In this document: positions 1-10,020 of the stretch, piece after piece
How the letters are laid out: every line of letters starts with the position of its first letter
Position numbering within the stretch: position 1 is the first letter of the stretch
Origin: Thioclava pacifica DSM 10166
GTDB lineage: Bacteria; Pseudomonadota; Alphaproteobacteria; Rhodobacterales; Rhodobacteraceae
NCBI RefSeq assembly: GCF_000714535.1
Contig: NZ_AUND01000034.1
Location: forward strand, 248,001 to 312,000
Direction: 5' to 3'
DNA length: 64,000 nt
Position numbers and translations under genes: made by a program
Notes under the pieces: model-generated
Databases searched by the model: none
Told to the model about the DNA's origin: nothing
The model's input: the letters and a program-made list of their open reading frames with translations, nothing else

Positions 1-1045
1 TCGAGATATCATGGGGATGCGCGGGCCCGTTGAGCGTGAGCGAGAAGATCGCCCCCTTGCCCGGCGCATTGCCCTGAACGTTGAGCCAATTCAGCCCGGT
101 CAGCTTTTCCTGCGCGTAATCCCGCAGGCCGCGCTCATGGGCCGCAATATTCTCCATCCCGATCTGCATCAGGTAGTCGAGCGCCACGCCCATCCCCACC
201 TGCTGCACGATGCCGGGTGTGCCTGCCTCGAATTTCATCGGGGGCTTGTTATAGGTGACGCTGTCGCGGGTCACGGTGTCGATCATATCGCCGCCGCCAA
301 GGAAGGGACGCATCTCGGCCATCCGCTCCTTTCGGATGAAGATCGCCCCGGAACCGCTTGGTCCATATAGCTTATGTCCGGTGATCGCATAGAAGTCACA
401 GCCCAGATCCTCGACATCGACCGGCCCGTGAACCGCGCCTTGCGAGCCGTCGACCAGAGTGGCGATCCCCTTCTCGCGCGCGGCATGGGCGATGGTTTTC
501 ACATCGACCAGCGTGCCCAGCACATTCGACATATGGGTGATCGCGATCAGCTTGGTGCGTTCGGTGACCGCCTCGAGCACCTTCTCGGGCGGCAGCGAGC
601 CATCGGCCTCGGGCTCCACCCAGACCAGCTTCACCCCCTGACGCTCGCGCAGGAAATGCCACGGCACGATATTCGCGTGATGCTCCAATACCGAGAGCAC
701 GATCTCGTCGCCCGGCTGCAGCCGCGGCGCGGCCCAGGCATAGCTGATCAGGTTGATCCCTTCAGTCGAGCCGGTGGTGAAAACGATCTCATCCGCGTCC
801 TTCACCTTCAGGAATTTGGCGACGATCGCACGCACCCCCTCGTATTTCTCGGTCGCGATATTCGAGAGCGTATGCAGCCCGCGATGGACGTTGGAATACT
901 CGTCCTCATACATCCGGGTCATCGCGTCGATCACCACGCGCGGCTTCTGCGCCGAGGCCCCGTTATCAAGATAAACCAAGGGCTTGCCGTTCACTTCTCG
1001 CGACAGGATGGGGAAATCCGAACGGATTTTCGCGATGTCATACAT
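1..1045 (-). CDS. sufS: SufS cysteine desulfurase (3' end outside window)
   Basis: PLP-dependent cysteine desulfurase of the group II (SufS) type, which takes sulfur from L-cysteine for Fe-S cluster assembly on SufBCD in the cytosol. The visible 348 residues run from the N-terminal YLDNGASAQKP to AHPHDIS. The PLP-binding lysine is K225 in ITGHKLYGPSG, and the ATEKYEGVR helix and GGGDMI loop are also seen. About 55-60 C-terminal residues, including the catalytic cysteine loop (RAGHHCAQP in the family), lie beyond position 1, so the active site cannot be checked. The ATG is preceded by a GAGGTAGAGAC ribosome-binding site. It is the last visible gene of the suf cluster, 9 bp after a Yip1-like gene. 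Confidence 0.96.
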   Translation of the reverse strand, partial: MYDIAKIRSDFPILSREVNGKPLVYLDNGASAQKPRVVIDAMTRMYEDEYSNVHRGLHTLSNIATEKYEGVRAIVAKFLKVKDADEIVFTTGSTEGINLISYAWAAPRLQPGDEIVLSVLEHHANIVPWHFLRERQGVKLVWVEPEADGSLPPEKVLEAVTERTKLIAITHMSNVLGTLVDVKTIAHAAREKGIATLVDGSQGAVHGPVDVEDLGCDFYAITGHKLYGPSGSGAIFIRKERMAEMRPFLGGGDMIDTVTRDSVTYNKPPMKFEAGTPGIVQQVGMGVALDYLMQIGMENIAAHERGLRDYAQEKLTGLNWLNVQGNAPGKGAIFSLTLNGPAHPHDIS

Positions 1046-1054
1046 GTCTCTACC

Positions 1055-1648
1055 TCAGCTCGGCATGGGGGCGGCGGGCATCTGCACGAGCCCGGTCGAG
1101 ACCAGCACGATCCCGGCGATCAGGGCGGACCCGAGGAAGGTCAGGATGACCCCGACTGCGACCGCCAAAGGATTGGTGAAGCCGTGCAGTTCCATCGTGA
1201 ACTGTACCAGCAGATAGAACATCAGGCCGACCAGAAGAAGCGACATGATCGTCGCTGAGATCGGAAAGAAGACCATGAGAACGACCTGGATCACCTGCCC
1301 GATCATCAGCACGAACTCGATCCAGGTGAGCAGCAGCAACGCATCGGAATAACTTCCGCTGCCACCCGCGCGCTGCCCCACGAAGGACATGGCAAAGGCG
1401 CCATAGAGCAGCAGCGAGGCCTGAAGCCCGACCACCATCAGCGGCGAGGTCAACTCTCCCAGGTCGAGCTTGGTGATGACGGTGAAGACCATCTGCGCCA
1501 GCGTACCGAGGATCGCGCTCATCACAACGACAAGCACCATCGCTTGAAAACGCGTCTCGTTGGGCAGGTTGAGCGCCATGAGCTCGCGCGCGACCGCACG
1601 AGGTTCGGTGAAGCTGCGCATCAGCCAGTCTTTAAGATCGACCTGCAT
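1055..1648 (-). CDS. Yip1-family membrane protein (second of pair)
   Basis: Integral membrane protein of 197 aa. A short amphipathic N-terminus (QVDLKDWLMRSFTEPRAVAR) is followed by about five hydrophobic segments, beginning with FQAMVLVVVMSAILGTLAQMV, consistent with the Yip1/YIP1-domain superfamily. The stop of the upstream Yip1-like gene overlaps its start (TGATG), so the two are translationally coupled. No catalytic residues are visible. Such pairs sit between sufD and sufS in related genomes, but their function in Fe-S assembly is unproven; a scaffolding or membrane-anchoring role is only inference. Family assignment is by topology and flavour of sequence, so moderately secure. Confidence 0.8.
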   Translation of the reverse strand: MQVDLKDWLMRSFTEPRAVARELMALNLPNETRFQAMVLVVVMSAILGTLAQMVFTVITKLDLGELTSPLMVVGLQASLLLYGAFAMSFVGQRAGGSGSYSDALLLLTWIEFVLMIGQVIQVVLMVFFPISATIMSLLLVGLMFYLLVQFTMELHGFTNPLAVAVGVILTFLGSALIAGIVLVSTGLVQMPAAPMPS

Positions 1649-2139
1649 CAGTTTGTTTTTCCTTCGAATTCCGAAACACGCAAACCCGCAACCCAGAACA
1701 GCAAGAACGCCACCCCGACCAGAACCGACACCAGAGAGAGCTGCGGCCCGATCCCGATAAAACCTGCGACAAGCCCTTGCAGGAGCATCATCGGCGAGAC
1801 GGCGAGCAGCGCCCAGAACAGCGCAAGCCGCGCACCGTACCAGCTACCCTGACCGCCCATAACTTTCGCGACCAGATGACCGAGCGCCGCAATCAGGTAG
1901 AAGATGGGGACGGTCGCCAGAAGCGCAAGCATCGTCCCCATCATCAAGCCGACCATTGGCTGATCGGGCATTTCATGGGCCACCCGCGACAGGCGCGGCC
2001 ACTGACCGATGAAGATCACCGTCAGGGCCAGCAGCAAGAAGACCAGCGCGCGCGGCTCGGAGGCTGGACGCGCCAGATGTTCACGCATCACCACACGCGG
2101 ACGCCGATAGGTCCGCAGGATGTCGTCGCTGGCCGCCAT
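1648..2139 (-). CDS. Yip1-family membrane protein (first of pair)
   Basis: Integral membrane protein of 163 aa. It has a basic cytosolic N-terminus (TYRRPRVVMREHLARPASEPR) and four to five hydrophobic segments, for example ALVFLLLALTVIFIGQW and GTMLALLATVPIFYLIAAL. It looks like a divergent paralogue of the next gene: both have an RxxxRE/RAVARE-like stretch before the first membrane segment. It starts 2 bp after sufD and overlaps the following gene by one codon, so it belongs to the suf transcript. Function unknown; Yip1 superfamily is the best guess. Confidence 0.78.
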   Translation of the reverse strand: MAASDDILRTYRRPRVVMREHLARPASEPRALVFLLLALTVIFIGQWPRLSRVAHEMPDQPMVGLMMGTMLALLATVPIFYLIAALGHLVAKVMGGQGSWYGARLALFWALLAVSPMMLLQGLVAGFIGIGPQLSLVSVLVGVAFLLFWVAGLRVSEFEGKTN

Positions 2140-2140
2140 C

Positions 2141-3418
2141 TCAGCCGCGATGCCGCGAAAGCCAGCCTTCGAGCCGCGTCAGAATCGCGTCACGGAACCG
2201 CTCTTCTTCAATCTCTTCAATGGCATCGGCCACGAAGCTGAGAACCAGAAGCGCGGTTGCCTCCTCGACCGGAACCCCGCGCGAGCGCAGGTAAAAGAGC
2301 GCGGTCTCATCGATCGCGCCGGTGGTCGAGCCATGCGAGCACTGCACGTCATCGGCGTAGATTTCCAGCTCCGGCTTGGCGAGGAACTGGCTGTCCTCGT
2401 CGAGCAACAGCGACTGGCTGATCTGGTAACCGTCGGTCTTCTGCGCGCCCGGCTTCACAAGGATCTTGCCCTGGAACACGCCCTGCGCGCCGTTCTTCAG
2501 TACCTTTTTGAACACCTGGCGGCTCTCGCAGCGTTCGGCGTCATGGGTGATGAAGATCGTGTCGTCGTGGTGGAACGCGCCGGTCTTGCCGTCGCCAAGC
2601 GCCGCGCCCGCGACATGGGCATTGGCGTCGTCGCCCACGATGTCGATCACGCATTCATTGCGCGTCAGGACCCCGTTCGAGGTCAGGGTGAAGGATTTGA
2701 ACAGGCTCTCTTCCGCGACACGCGCGAAGATGCCGGTCACCGCACGAAGCTCGTGATCGCGGCCCTGCACGCGGATATGGTGGAAACGCGCGCCTTTGGC
2801 GACATCGACTTCCATCAGCTTGTTGAAGCGCGCACCGGCCGGGCCGTTTTCCAGAACGGTGATCTCGGCACCCTCCTCGAGCTTCACGAGGTGGTGCAAG
2901 ATTGGGTCGGAAGCCTCTGATTCATGAGTATAAATCAAGCTCACCGGCTTTTCGGCCTTGCCCGTGACGCGGATCAGCACGCCGTCGGTGGCCGAGGCGG
3001 TGTTGAGCGCCGCGAATGGACGCACGACCGGTTTCTGGCCGTTGGCCTCCAGCGTGCCATAGAGCGAACTTGCCCAGTTCACATCGCCCGCCTCGGCCAA
3101 ACGCAGGATCTCGACGCCCGACATGGTCAGATCGTCCGAGGCCTCTGCATCGAACACACCATCGCGGAACACGATCTTCAGACGGTCGATCTCGCCGAAC
3201 AGTTCCGGCTCGTCATCGACGAAAGGTGCTGCGGCAACCGGCTCGGGCGCGATGAAATCGGTGGGGTTGGTCCAACGCCAGTATTCGTCGCGACGGCCCG
3301 GAAGGCCCATCGCGGTCAGACGCTCGAGCGCAGCCCGGCGTTGCGGCCCGAAACCCTCGGGCAGCGTGACGCGGGCAAGCCGCGCCTCGGCGGGGGTCAT
3401 TTTCTCGACAGCCGACAT
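2141..3418 (-). CDS. sufD: SufD, Fe-S cluster scaffold subunit
   Basis: SufD forms the SufBC2D scaffold in the cytosol on which Fe-S clusters are built. The 425 aa match the usual length. The C-terminal half has the SufBD beta-helix core: GAFHHDDTIFITHDAERCES, GKILVKPGAQKTDGYQ, and the closing helices with ALFYLRSRGVP. The conserved ADDVQCSHGSTTGAIDE segment near the C-terminus is clear. Translation is coupled to sufC (TAATG overlap at 3418). Between sufC and the Yip1 pair, it sits in the standard suf order. Confidence 0.97.
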   Translation of the reverse strand: MSAVEKMTPAEARLARVTLPEGFGPQRRAALERLTAMGLPGRRDEYWRWTNPTDFIAPEPVAAAPFVDDEPELFGEIDRLKIVFRDGVFDAEASDDLTMSGVEILRLAEAGDVNWASSLYGTLEANGQKPVVRPFAALNTASATDGVLIRVTGKAEKPVSLIYTHESEASDPILHHLVKLEEGAEITVLENGPAGARFNKLMEVDVAKGARFHHIRVQGRDHELRAVTGIFARVAEESLFKSFTLTSNGVLTRNECVIDIVGDDANAHVAGAALGDGKTGAFHHDDTIFITHDAERCESRQVFKKVLKNGAQGVFQGKILVKPGAQKTDGYQISQSLLLDEDSQFLAKPELEIYADDVQCSHGSTTGAIDETALFYLRSRGVPVEEATALLVLSFVADAIEEIEEERFRDAILTRLEGWLSRHRG

Positions 3419-4191
3419 TACGCCATCACCTCCGAGATCCCGTGCTTGGCCAGCAGATCGGCATAGCCGTTCTTCTCGACCTCAAGCGCCAGCTCCGGCC
3501 CGCCGGTTTCGATGATGCGGCCATCGGCCATGATGTGCACGACATCGGGTTTGATGTGGTCGAGCAGGCGCTGGTAGTGGGTGATCACGAGGAAGGAGCG
3601 CTTCTCGTCGCGCAGCGCGTTCACCCCTTCGGCCACCAGGCGCATCGCGTCCACGTCGAGGCCCGAGTCGGTCTCGTCGAGGATGCACATCTTCGGCTCC
3701 AGAAGCGCCATCTGAAGGATTTCGTTACGCTTTTTCTCGCCGCCCGAGAAGCCGACATTGACCGGGCGCTTGAGCATATCGGCGTCGATCTTCAGCGATT
3801 TCGCCTTTTCGCGCACGAGCTTGAGGAAATCACCGGCGGAGATCTCTTCTTCGCCGCGCGCCTTGCGCTGCGCATTGAGCGCGGTGCGCAGGAAGGTCAT
3901 GTTGCCCACGCCCGGGATTTCGACCGGATATTGGAACGCGAGGAACAGGCCCGCCGCCGCGCGCTCTTCGGGCTCGGCTTCGAGCAGGTCCATCCCGTCG
4001 AGTTCCGCCTCGCCCTCGGTCACCTCGTAGCCGTCGCGACCCGACAGAACGTAGCTCAGCGTCGATTTCCCCGAGCCGTTCGGCCCCATGATCGCGTGGA
4101 CCTTGCCGGCCTCGACGGTCAGGTTGACGCCCTTGAGGATCTGCTTGTCCTCTTCTTCCAGTTTGACGTGCAGGTTCTTGATCTCAAGCAT
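3418..4191 (-). CDS. sufC: SufC, Fe-S assembly ATPase
   Basis: ABC-type ATPase of the SufBCD complex; it powers conformational change of the scaffold and does not transport anything. In 257 aa, the Walker A is GPNGSGKS (residues 36-43), the Q-loop is FQYPVEIPG, the ABC signature is SGGEK (149-153) and the Walker B is ILDETDSGLD (170-179). The DSGLD variant and VEIPGV are SufC hallmarks. Its stop overlaps the sufD start. The 5' neighbour is a YbjQ-like gene 9 bp away. Confidence 0.98.
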   Translation of the reverse strand: MLEIKNLHVKLEEEDKQILKGVNLTVEAGKVHAIMGPNGSGKSTLSYVLSGRDGYEVTEGEAELDGMDLLEAEPEERAAAGLFLAFQYPVEIPGVGNMTFLRTALNAQRKARGEEEISAGDFLKLVREKAKSLKIDADMLKRPVNVGFSGGEKKRNEILQMALLEPKMCILDETDSGLDVDAMRLVAEGVNALRDEKRSFLVITHYQRLLDHIKPDVVHIMADGRIIETGGPELALEVEKNGYADLLAKHGISEVMA

Positions 4192-4200
4192 GGTTCTTCC

Positions 4201-4515
4201 TCAGGATACGGTGACAGCGGTGCCGGAGGCCGACACCATCAGCATGGATTGGCCGACGACCTCGTAATCGAGATCGACGCCGACAACGGCATTCGCGCCC
4301 AGTTCGCGGGCGCGATCTTCAAGTTCACGCAGCGCCGTGGAGCGCGCGTCTTGCAATTTGGATTCGTAAGCCCCCGAACGGCCGCCGATGATATCGGTGA
4401 CAGAGGCGAAGATGTCGCGCACGACATTGGCGCCCATGATGGCCTCGCCCACGACGATGCCATGATAGGCCGCAATCGGGCGGCCTTCGATGGTAGGGGT
4501 AGTGGTGACGATCAT
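4201..4515 (-). CDS. YbjQ-family (DUF74) small protein
   Basis: This 104-aa protein has the YbjQ/UPF0145 pattern: an N-terminal [11 protein letters not shown] strand, [28 protein letters not shown], then [20 protein letters not shown]. The fold forms a pentameric ring in solved homologues; the older 'heavy-metal-binding' label is not backed by visible ligand residues here, since there is no cysteine. It lies inside the suf run, 9 bp before sufC, so a link to Fe-S assembly is possible but unproven. Confidence 0.85.
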   Translation of the reverse strand: MIVTTTPTIEGRPIAAYHGIVVGEAIMGANVVRDIFASVTDIIGGRSGAYESKLQDARSTALRELEDRARELGANAVVGVDLDYEVVGQSMLMVSASGTAVTVS

Positions 4516-4561
4516 GCGCGACCTCCGATGGAGCGACCCAGCGGGGCCGCACCGCCGCAGG

Positions 4562-5092
4562 TCAGAAGTGGATCACGGCCCCGGCATAGGCCAGCGTGCC
4601 CGGCTCGGTCTCGGCCATCTTCTGCTGCACCCAGGCGTCGGAAAAGACCGACGAGGCGATGGTGGGCTGCCAGAACGCGAGGTTGTGAATCCCCGCCATT
4701 GCGATGACGACCCCGATAGCCTGCAGCACGAAGAGTTTCTTCGACAGGAGCTTGAAGAACAGCCCCATCACGAAGGCGGCAAAAAGCGCTGCCCCGAAGA
4801 GCGCGAGATCCGCATGCGTGCCGATCGCGTCCGCTATCTGCGGCGTCATGAAATGCTCGCGCAGCGCCGAGGCGAGCACGAAGCCAGCCATGCCCGTTGC
4901 AAGCGCGGGGATAAAGGCGAAGAAGCGACGCTTGGCTCGCGGCTCGGCAATCGCGCCACGCAGCATCTCGGAATCCGCGCGCACGTTCATCTCGCGATCG
5001 CCCACATGCAGCACCACCCGACCCTTGTTCTTGGCGGAGATCTTTTCGATCCGCATCAGACGGTCGTTGAAGCTTGTGCTGGATATGGTCAT
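4562..5092 (-). CDS. Hypothetical membrane protein in suf cluster
   Basis: A 176-aa protein with no family I recognise. The N-terminal ~60 residues are soluble and basic, with a short beta-like stretch ([14 protein letters not shown]). Three hydrophobic segments follow, around [37 protein letters not shown] and [18 protein letters not shown]. The C-terminal ~40 residues would be outside the membrane. It sits 102 bp after sufB and before the ybjQ-like gene, so it probably shares the suf transcript. No catalytic motif is seen and no function is assigned. Confidence 0.75.
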   Translation of the reverse strand: MTISSTSFNDRLMRIEKISAKNKGRVVLHVGDREMNVRADSEMLRGAIAEPRAKRRFFAFIPALATGMAGFVLASALREHFMTPQIADAIGTHADLALFGAALFAAFVMGLFFKLLSKKLFVLQAIGVVIAMAGIHNLAFWQPTIASSVFSDAWVQQKMAETEPGTLAYAGAVIHF

Positions 5093-5194
5093 GGCCCACC
5101 TCGATCTGTCTTCTAGGCGGGATAAGACATGCTAAAGCAATGTGCCCGAATTGGGGCGCATCCAAGGCCATTTCGCAATTTACACGTGTGCAAA

Positions 5195-6715
<1,521 letters not shown>

Positions 6716-6733
6716 ATCGGCCTCTCCTGTCGC

Positions 6734-7777
6734 TCACCCGCGCCGCGCGCGGTGTTTCCCTTCGCATTTCAGCCAGTGTTCGGCGAAACGCATCACATCT
6801 TCCTCGCGCGTGTCGGGCCCGATCGAGACCCGCAGCGCAGAGCCGGCTTCCTCTTCGCTAAAGCCCATCGCCACCAGCGCGGCAGAGCTTTTCACCTTGC
6901 CCGACGAACAGGCCGAGCCGGCCGAAACGGCAAAACCGCCCAGATCCATCTGCATCACCTGCGTCTCGCCCTTCCATCCGGGCGTGAGGAAGCAGGAGGT
7001 GTTCGGAAGCCTGCGCGATTCATTCCCGACAAAAATAGTCTCATTTGCCCGATCCGCAATGGCGTTCTCTAGAATGTTTCTAAGTTTTTCCACCTGATCC
7101 CAGTTCCCGCGCTCAAGATCGCGCGAGGCGGCCTCGGCGGCCGCTCCGAAACCGGCAATGCCGATCAGGTTCTCGGTGCCCGCGCGCCGACCCATCTCCT
7201 GCCCGCCGCCCTTCAGCTGCGCCGCGATATCCGTGCCGCGCTTGACCACCAGCGCGCCGACCCCCTTCGGCCCGCCCAGCTTATGCGCCGAGACGATACC
7301 GCAAGTCAGGCCGAGCCAGTTGAAAGCGAAGGGGATCTTGCCGAACGCCTGCGTGAGATCGCTGAAATAGAGACCCTCGGGCAAGTCCTGCACGACGCCA
7401 GTCTCGGAATTGGCCAGCTGCACCGCTGCATGACCCGGATCCTCAACCGAAATCCGCCCCGCGCGGTCCACGGGCAGATCCTCGGCGCACCAGCTGCGCA
7501 CCGCGTCATGCTCGACGCCCGCGCAATGCACCCCCTGCCCGGCTAGCGCCAGTGCCGCAGCCTCCGTCGCACCCGAGGTGAAGATCACATCCTGCCCCTC
7601 GGCCCCAAGCGCCGCCGCCACCTGCGCGCGCGCCCGCTCCATCAGCGCCTTGGCCGCGCGGCCCTCGGAATGGACGGAGGACGGGTTGCCCACCACATCC
7701 ATCGCCTCGATCATCGCCGCGCGCGCCTCGGCCCGCAAAGGGGTCGTCGCATTCCAGTCGAGATAGGTTCGCGCCAT
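6734..7777 (-). CDS. Cysteine desulfurase, IscS/NifS type
   Basis: PLP enzyme releasing sulfur from cysteine. I chose the ATG at 7777 (347 aa, starting MARTYLDWNATTPL), as the family begins there; the longer open frame to 7855 runs through the palindromic repeat and is not homologous. The PLP lysine is K166 in VSAHKLGGPKG. The catalytic cysteine is C290 in SAGSACSSGKV, on a loop with the group I SSGKV pattern. It is shorter than E. coli IscS. The cluster therefore carries both a group I enzyme here and a group II enzyme (sufS). It is separated from iscR by a palindromic module. Confidence 0.94.
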   Translation of the reverse strand: MARTYLDWNATTPLRAEARAAMIEAMDVVGNPSSVHSEGRAAKALMERARAQVAAALGAEGQDVIFTSGATEAAALALAGQGVHCAGVEHDAVRSWCAEDLPVDRAGRISVEDPGHAAVQLANSETGVVQDLPEGLYFSDLTQAFGKIPFAFNWLGLTCGIVSAHKLGGPKGVGALVVKRGTDIAAQLKGGGQEMGRRAGTENLIGIAGFGAAAEAASRDLERGNWDQVEKLRNILENAIADRANETIFVGNESRRLPNTSCFLTPGWKGETQVMQMDLGGFAVSAGSACSSGKVKSSAALVAMGFSEEEAGSALRVSIGPDTREEDVMRFAEHWLKCEGKHRARRG

Positions 7778-7810
7778 GCCTGCGCTCCGCTTGGTTGAGA
7801 GGTCGGATGC

Positions 7811-7886
7811 CTCCGGCGGGGATATTTGAAGCAGTTGGAAGACGCAAACCCTCACATTCCAACTGCATCAAATATCCCCCGCGGAG
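7811..7886. repeat. Palindromic module copy A (between iscR and desulfurase)
   Basis: Two ~30-bp arms, 7811-7840 (CTCCGGCGGGGATATTTG...CAGTTGGAA) and 7857-7886, are near-perfect inverted repeats around a 16-bp loop. The same core GGATATTT-NNNN-CAGTTGGAA occurs at 20169, 49904 and 59165, with a half copy at 34820. Read on the minus strand, a CCCCG...CGGGG hairpin (about 7900-7919) sits between the iscR stop and this palindrome. In RNA it would form a very stable stem, so it may terminate iscR or separate iscR from the suf genes. Confidence 0.85.
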
Positions 7887-7922
7887 CGTCCGCGTCTTGC
7901 CAGCCCCGAGCGACGGCCGGGG

Positions 7923-8381
7923 TTACTCGTCCACGACCGAGAACAGGCTCGGCACGGCCGGGCAAGGCTTGAGGCGGTTCTTCACCACGTCGTCCAGCGT
8001 CGTCTGATGCAGGAAAACGAAGACCTGAGCCGAAAGGCTCTCCCAGAGCCGGTTCGCCATGGATTGTGCCCGCGAGCCCGAGATCGCCCCCGAGGCGCCT
8101 GCGCCCACATGCATCGCCGAGACCGTCTCGTCCACGGCTTCGAAAATCTCGGAGATACGGATTTCCGACGGGCAGCGCGCGAGGCGATAGCCGCCTCCCG
8201 GCCCGCGGACCGAATTCACCAGGCCGGCGCGGCGCAGCCGCACGAAGAGCTGTTCGAGATAGGGCAGCGAAATGTCCTGGCGTTCCGAGAGCGCGGCCAG
8301 AGAGGTCCGGCTGCCCTCGCCCGCCAGCGCCAGATCCACCAGCGCGACCATCGCGTAACGCCCTTTCGTCGACAGTTTCAT
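7923..8381 (-). CDS. iscR: IscR, Rrf2-family Fe-S/iron regulator
   Basis: Winged-helix Rrf2-family transcription factor that heads the isc/suf operon. In 152 aa, the DNA-binding domain includes MKLSTKGRYAMVALVDLAL, the recognition helix ISLPYLEQLFVRLRRAGLV and the wing VRGPGGGYRLAR. The region that in E. coli IscR holds the three cluster cysteines (residues ~90-110 here) has none; only C70 and C140 are present. Low cysteine number is a known trait of Rhodobacteraceae IscR, where R. sphaeroides IscR was reported as an atypical Fe-S-binding repressor. The start is supported by GGGAGGGTCGC before ATG. Confidence 0.94.
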   Translation of the reverse strand: MKLSTKGRYAMVALVDLALAGEGSRTSLAALSERQDISLPYLEQLFVRLRRAGLVNSVRGPGGGYRLARCPSEIRISEIFEAVDETVSAMHVGAGASGAISGSRAQSMANRLWESLSAQVFVFLHQTTLDDVVKNRLKPCPAVPSLFSVVDE

Positions 8382-8612
8382 GCGACCCTCCCGCCTGGAG
8401 CCCTAAAGCTGACCGAAATCGACCCCTAACGCACGCAAAAACCGCTGAAAGCATTGACGCAAGCGCGAGGGCCGATTACCTCCACCCATACCCGATCTCC
8501 CGGCATGGCGCCGGGGGTGGCTTCCTCCTAGGCCAGACGTGCCGACCCGTCAAGAAACGCGAGGTCGCAGCGCGCGCCCAGGAGCCAAGCTGGCAACAGT
8601 AAACGAGAGACG
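8382..8612. promoter_or_regulatory. Divergent promoter region iscR / hydrolase operon
   Basis: This 231-bp region separates iscR (minus) from the hydrolase operon (plus) and must contain both promoters. It holds an inverted repeat CCCGGC-ATGGC-GCCGGG (8499-8515), nested in outer arms CCACCC (8483-8488) and GGGTGG (8515-8520). Iron-responsive control by an Iron-Rhodo box is known for R. sphaeroides iscR; I could not place that box with confidence here. Confidence 0.5.
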
Positions 8613-9290
8613 ATGCCCGAAGTCATTTTCCCCGGTCCCGAAGGTCGCCTTGAGGGCCGTTATCATCCGCAGCCCGCTCCCGACGCACCGATCGCGATCA
8701 TCCTTCATCCCGATCCGCAATTCGGCGGCACGATGAACAATCGCGTCGTCTACAACCTGCATTATGCCTTCTTCAAGATGGGCTTCACGGTGCTGCGCTT
8801 CAATTTCCGCGGCGTGGGTCGCAGCCAGGGCGAATATGACCAGGGCATTGGCGAGCTCAGCGACGCGGCCTCGGCGCTTGATTATCTTCAGGCGATGAAC
8901 CCGAACTCCAAACATTGCTGGGTTGCCGGTCACTCCTTCGGCGCCTGGATCGGGATGCAGCTTTTGATGCGCCGCCCCGAGATCACTGGTTTCATCTCGG
9001 TCGCGCCGCCCGGCCCTTCGTCGCCCGGGCCCGGCAATTACGATTACTCGTTCCTCGCGCCCTGCCCCTCTTCGGGCCTGATCATCAACGGCTCGAACGA
9101 CCGGATCGCGCAGCCGAAAGAGACCGATCAGCTCGTCGCCAAGCTGCAAGAGCAGAAGGGCATCACGATCACCCATGAGGTCGTCGAGGGCGCGGATCAC
9201 TTCTTCAAGAACGAAGAAGCCCATATGAAGCCGATGATCGAGACCGTGCAGACCTATGTGCGCCGCCGCCTGACCGAGGGTACGCGCTGA
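8613..9290 (+). CDS. Alpha/beta hydrolase (serine hydrolase)
   Basis: A 225-aa soluble alpha/beta hydrolase of the COG2945-like group. Its nucleophile elbow is GHSFG (106-110; Ser108), preceded by the oxyanion-loop HPDPQFGGTMNN (32-43) and the FNFRGVGRSQGEYD strand-turn. Later acid and base candidates are NGSNDRIAQP (Asp) and GADHFF (His), giving a full Ser-Asp-His triad. There is no signal peptide, so it is cytosolic. Substrate unknown. It heads an operon whose next gene starts on the last base of its stop codon. Confidence 0.88.
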   Translation: MPEVIFPGPEGRLEGRYHPQPAPDAPIAIILHPDPQFGGTMNNRVVYNLHYAFFKMGFTVLRFNFRGVGRSQGEYDQGIGELSDAASALDYLQAMNPNSKHCWVAGHSFGAWIGMQLLMRRPEITGFISVAPPGPSSPGPGNYDYSFLAPCPSSGLIINGSNDRIAQPKETDQLVAKLQEQKGITITHEVVEGADHFFKNEEAHMKPMIETVQTYVRRRLTEGTR

Positions 9291-9586
9291 TGGCGCTGAT
9301 CGACGAGCTGGCCGAAAAACTTGCCGCCGAGACCATGGAGGCGATGCGGAAATATGGCAACGACCGCCTCTTCATGGAGGTCGGCGACTATATTGGCACA
9401 TCGTCACCCTCCTTGCAGGAGGCCTTCATGACCGCCTGCCGCCTTCATATGGCCGAGCAGCGCGGGCGTACATATTTCGAGAAACGTCTGCGCGAGCTTG
9501 ATGCCAATGCGCGCAAGGCTGCAATCGCAGCGGCTGCCGCCGAGGCGCAGGCCAAGACGCCCGGAAAACCCGAGGACGAGGCGTGA
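9290..9586 (+). CDS. Conserved hypothetical protein, helical
   Basis: A 98-aa protein predicted to be entirely helical and cytosolic (MALIDELAEKLAAETMEAMR..., later KRLRELDANARKAAIAAAAAEAQ). It has no cysteine-rich, metal or catalytic pattern and I do not recognise a named family. Its ATG overlaps the hydrolase stop by one base and its stop overlaps the next start (GTGA), so it is translated as part of the operon. The Ala/Lys-rich tail after residue 75 is probably disordered or coiled. Confidence 0.78.
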   Translation: MALIDELAEKLAAETMEAMRKYGNDRLFMEVGDYIGTSSPSLQEAFMTACRLHMAEQRGRTYFEKRLRELDANARKAAIAAAAAEAQAKTPGKPEDEA

Positions 9587-10020
9587 GCCGTCCGGCGATG
9601 ACGGCCTTCTATGCCGCGGCGCTCGCGCTCGGCCTGTCGCTTGTCATCGCCACGGCCTTCCATGCCACTCACATGCTCTGTGAGGGCGACTGGACCGGAG
9701 CTGCCACGCGCGGCGAGGCGATGATCCGCGGCTTTGCGGGTCTCCTGAGCAGCCCGTTCCATTTGTTGATTTCCGTTCTTCCACTCTGGATCGGCTGGAC
9801 GCTGTTGCTGCTCTCGGCGGCCAATCGTGCGATCCCGCCGGTGGTGGGGCTTGGCACCGTACTCCTGTCGATCCTCGGCACGCTCTTTTTCTATGCGTTT
9901 GCCGTTCCACGTATCGATTGCGCGAACTTTTCGGATCGGGCGATGATGTGGCGGATCGGCGGGTTGTTCCTCTTCGTGGCCTTCCTGCTGTTGCTGCCGA
10001 AACTCTGGAGACGCTCGTGA
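9583..10020 (+). CDS. Hypothetical four-helix membrane protein
   Basis: A 145-aa protein starting at GTG 9583, overlapping the previous stop. Four hydrophobic segments are visible: AFYAAALALGLSLVIATAF, SSPFHLLISVLPLWIGWTLLLL, VVGLGTVLLSILGTLFFYAF and RIGGLFLFVAFLLLLPKL. Two extracytoplasmic cysteines (in HMLCEGDW and RIDCANF) could pair. No known family recognised. It resembles in style the two membrane proteins further down the operon, which also carry one or two Cys in short loops. Confidence 0.72.
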   Translation: MSRPAMTAFYAAALALGLSLVIATAFHATHMLCEGDWTGAATRGEAMIRGFAGLLSSPFHLLISVLPLWIGWTLLLLSAANRAIPPVVGLGTVLLSILGTLFFYAFAVPRIDCANFSDRAMMWRIGGLFLFVAFLLLLPKLWRRS

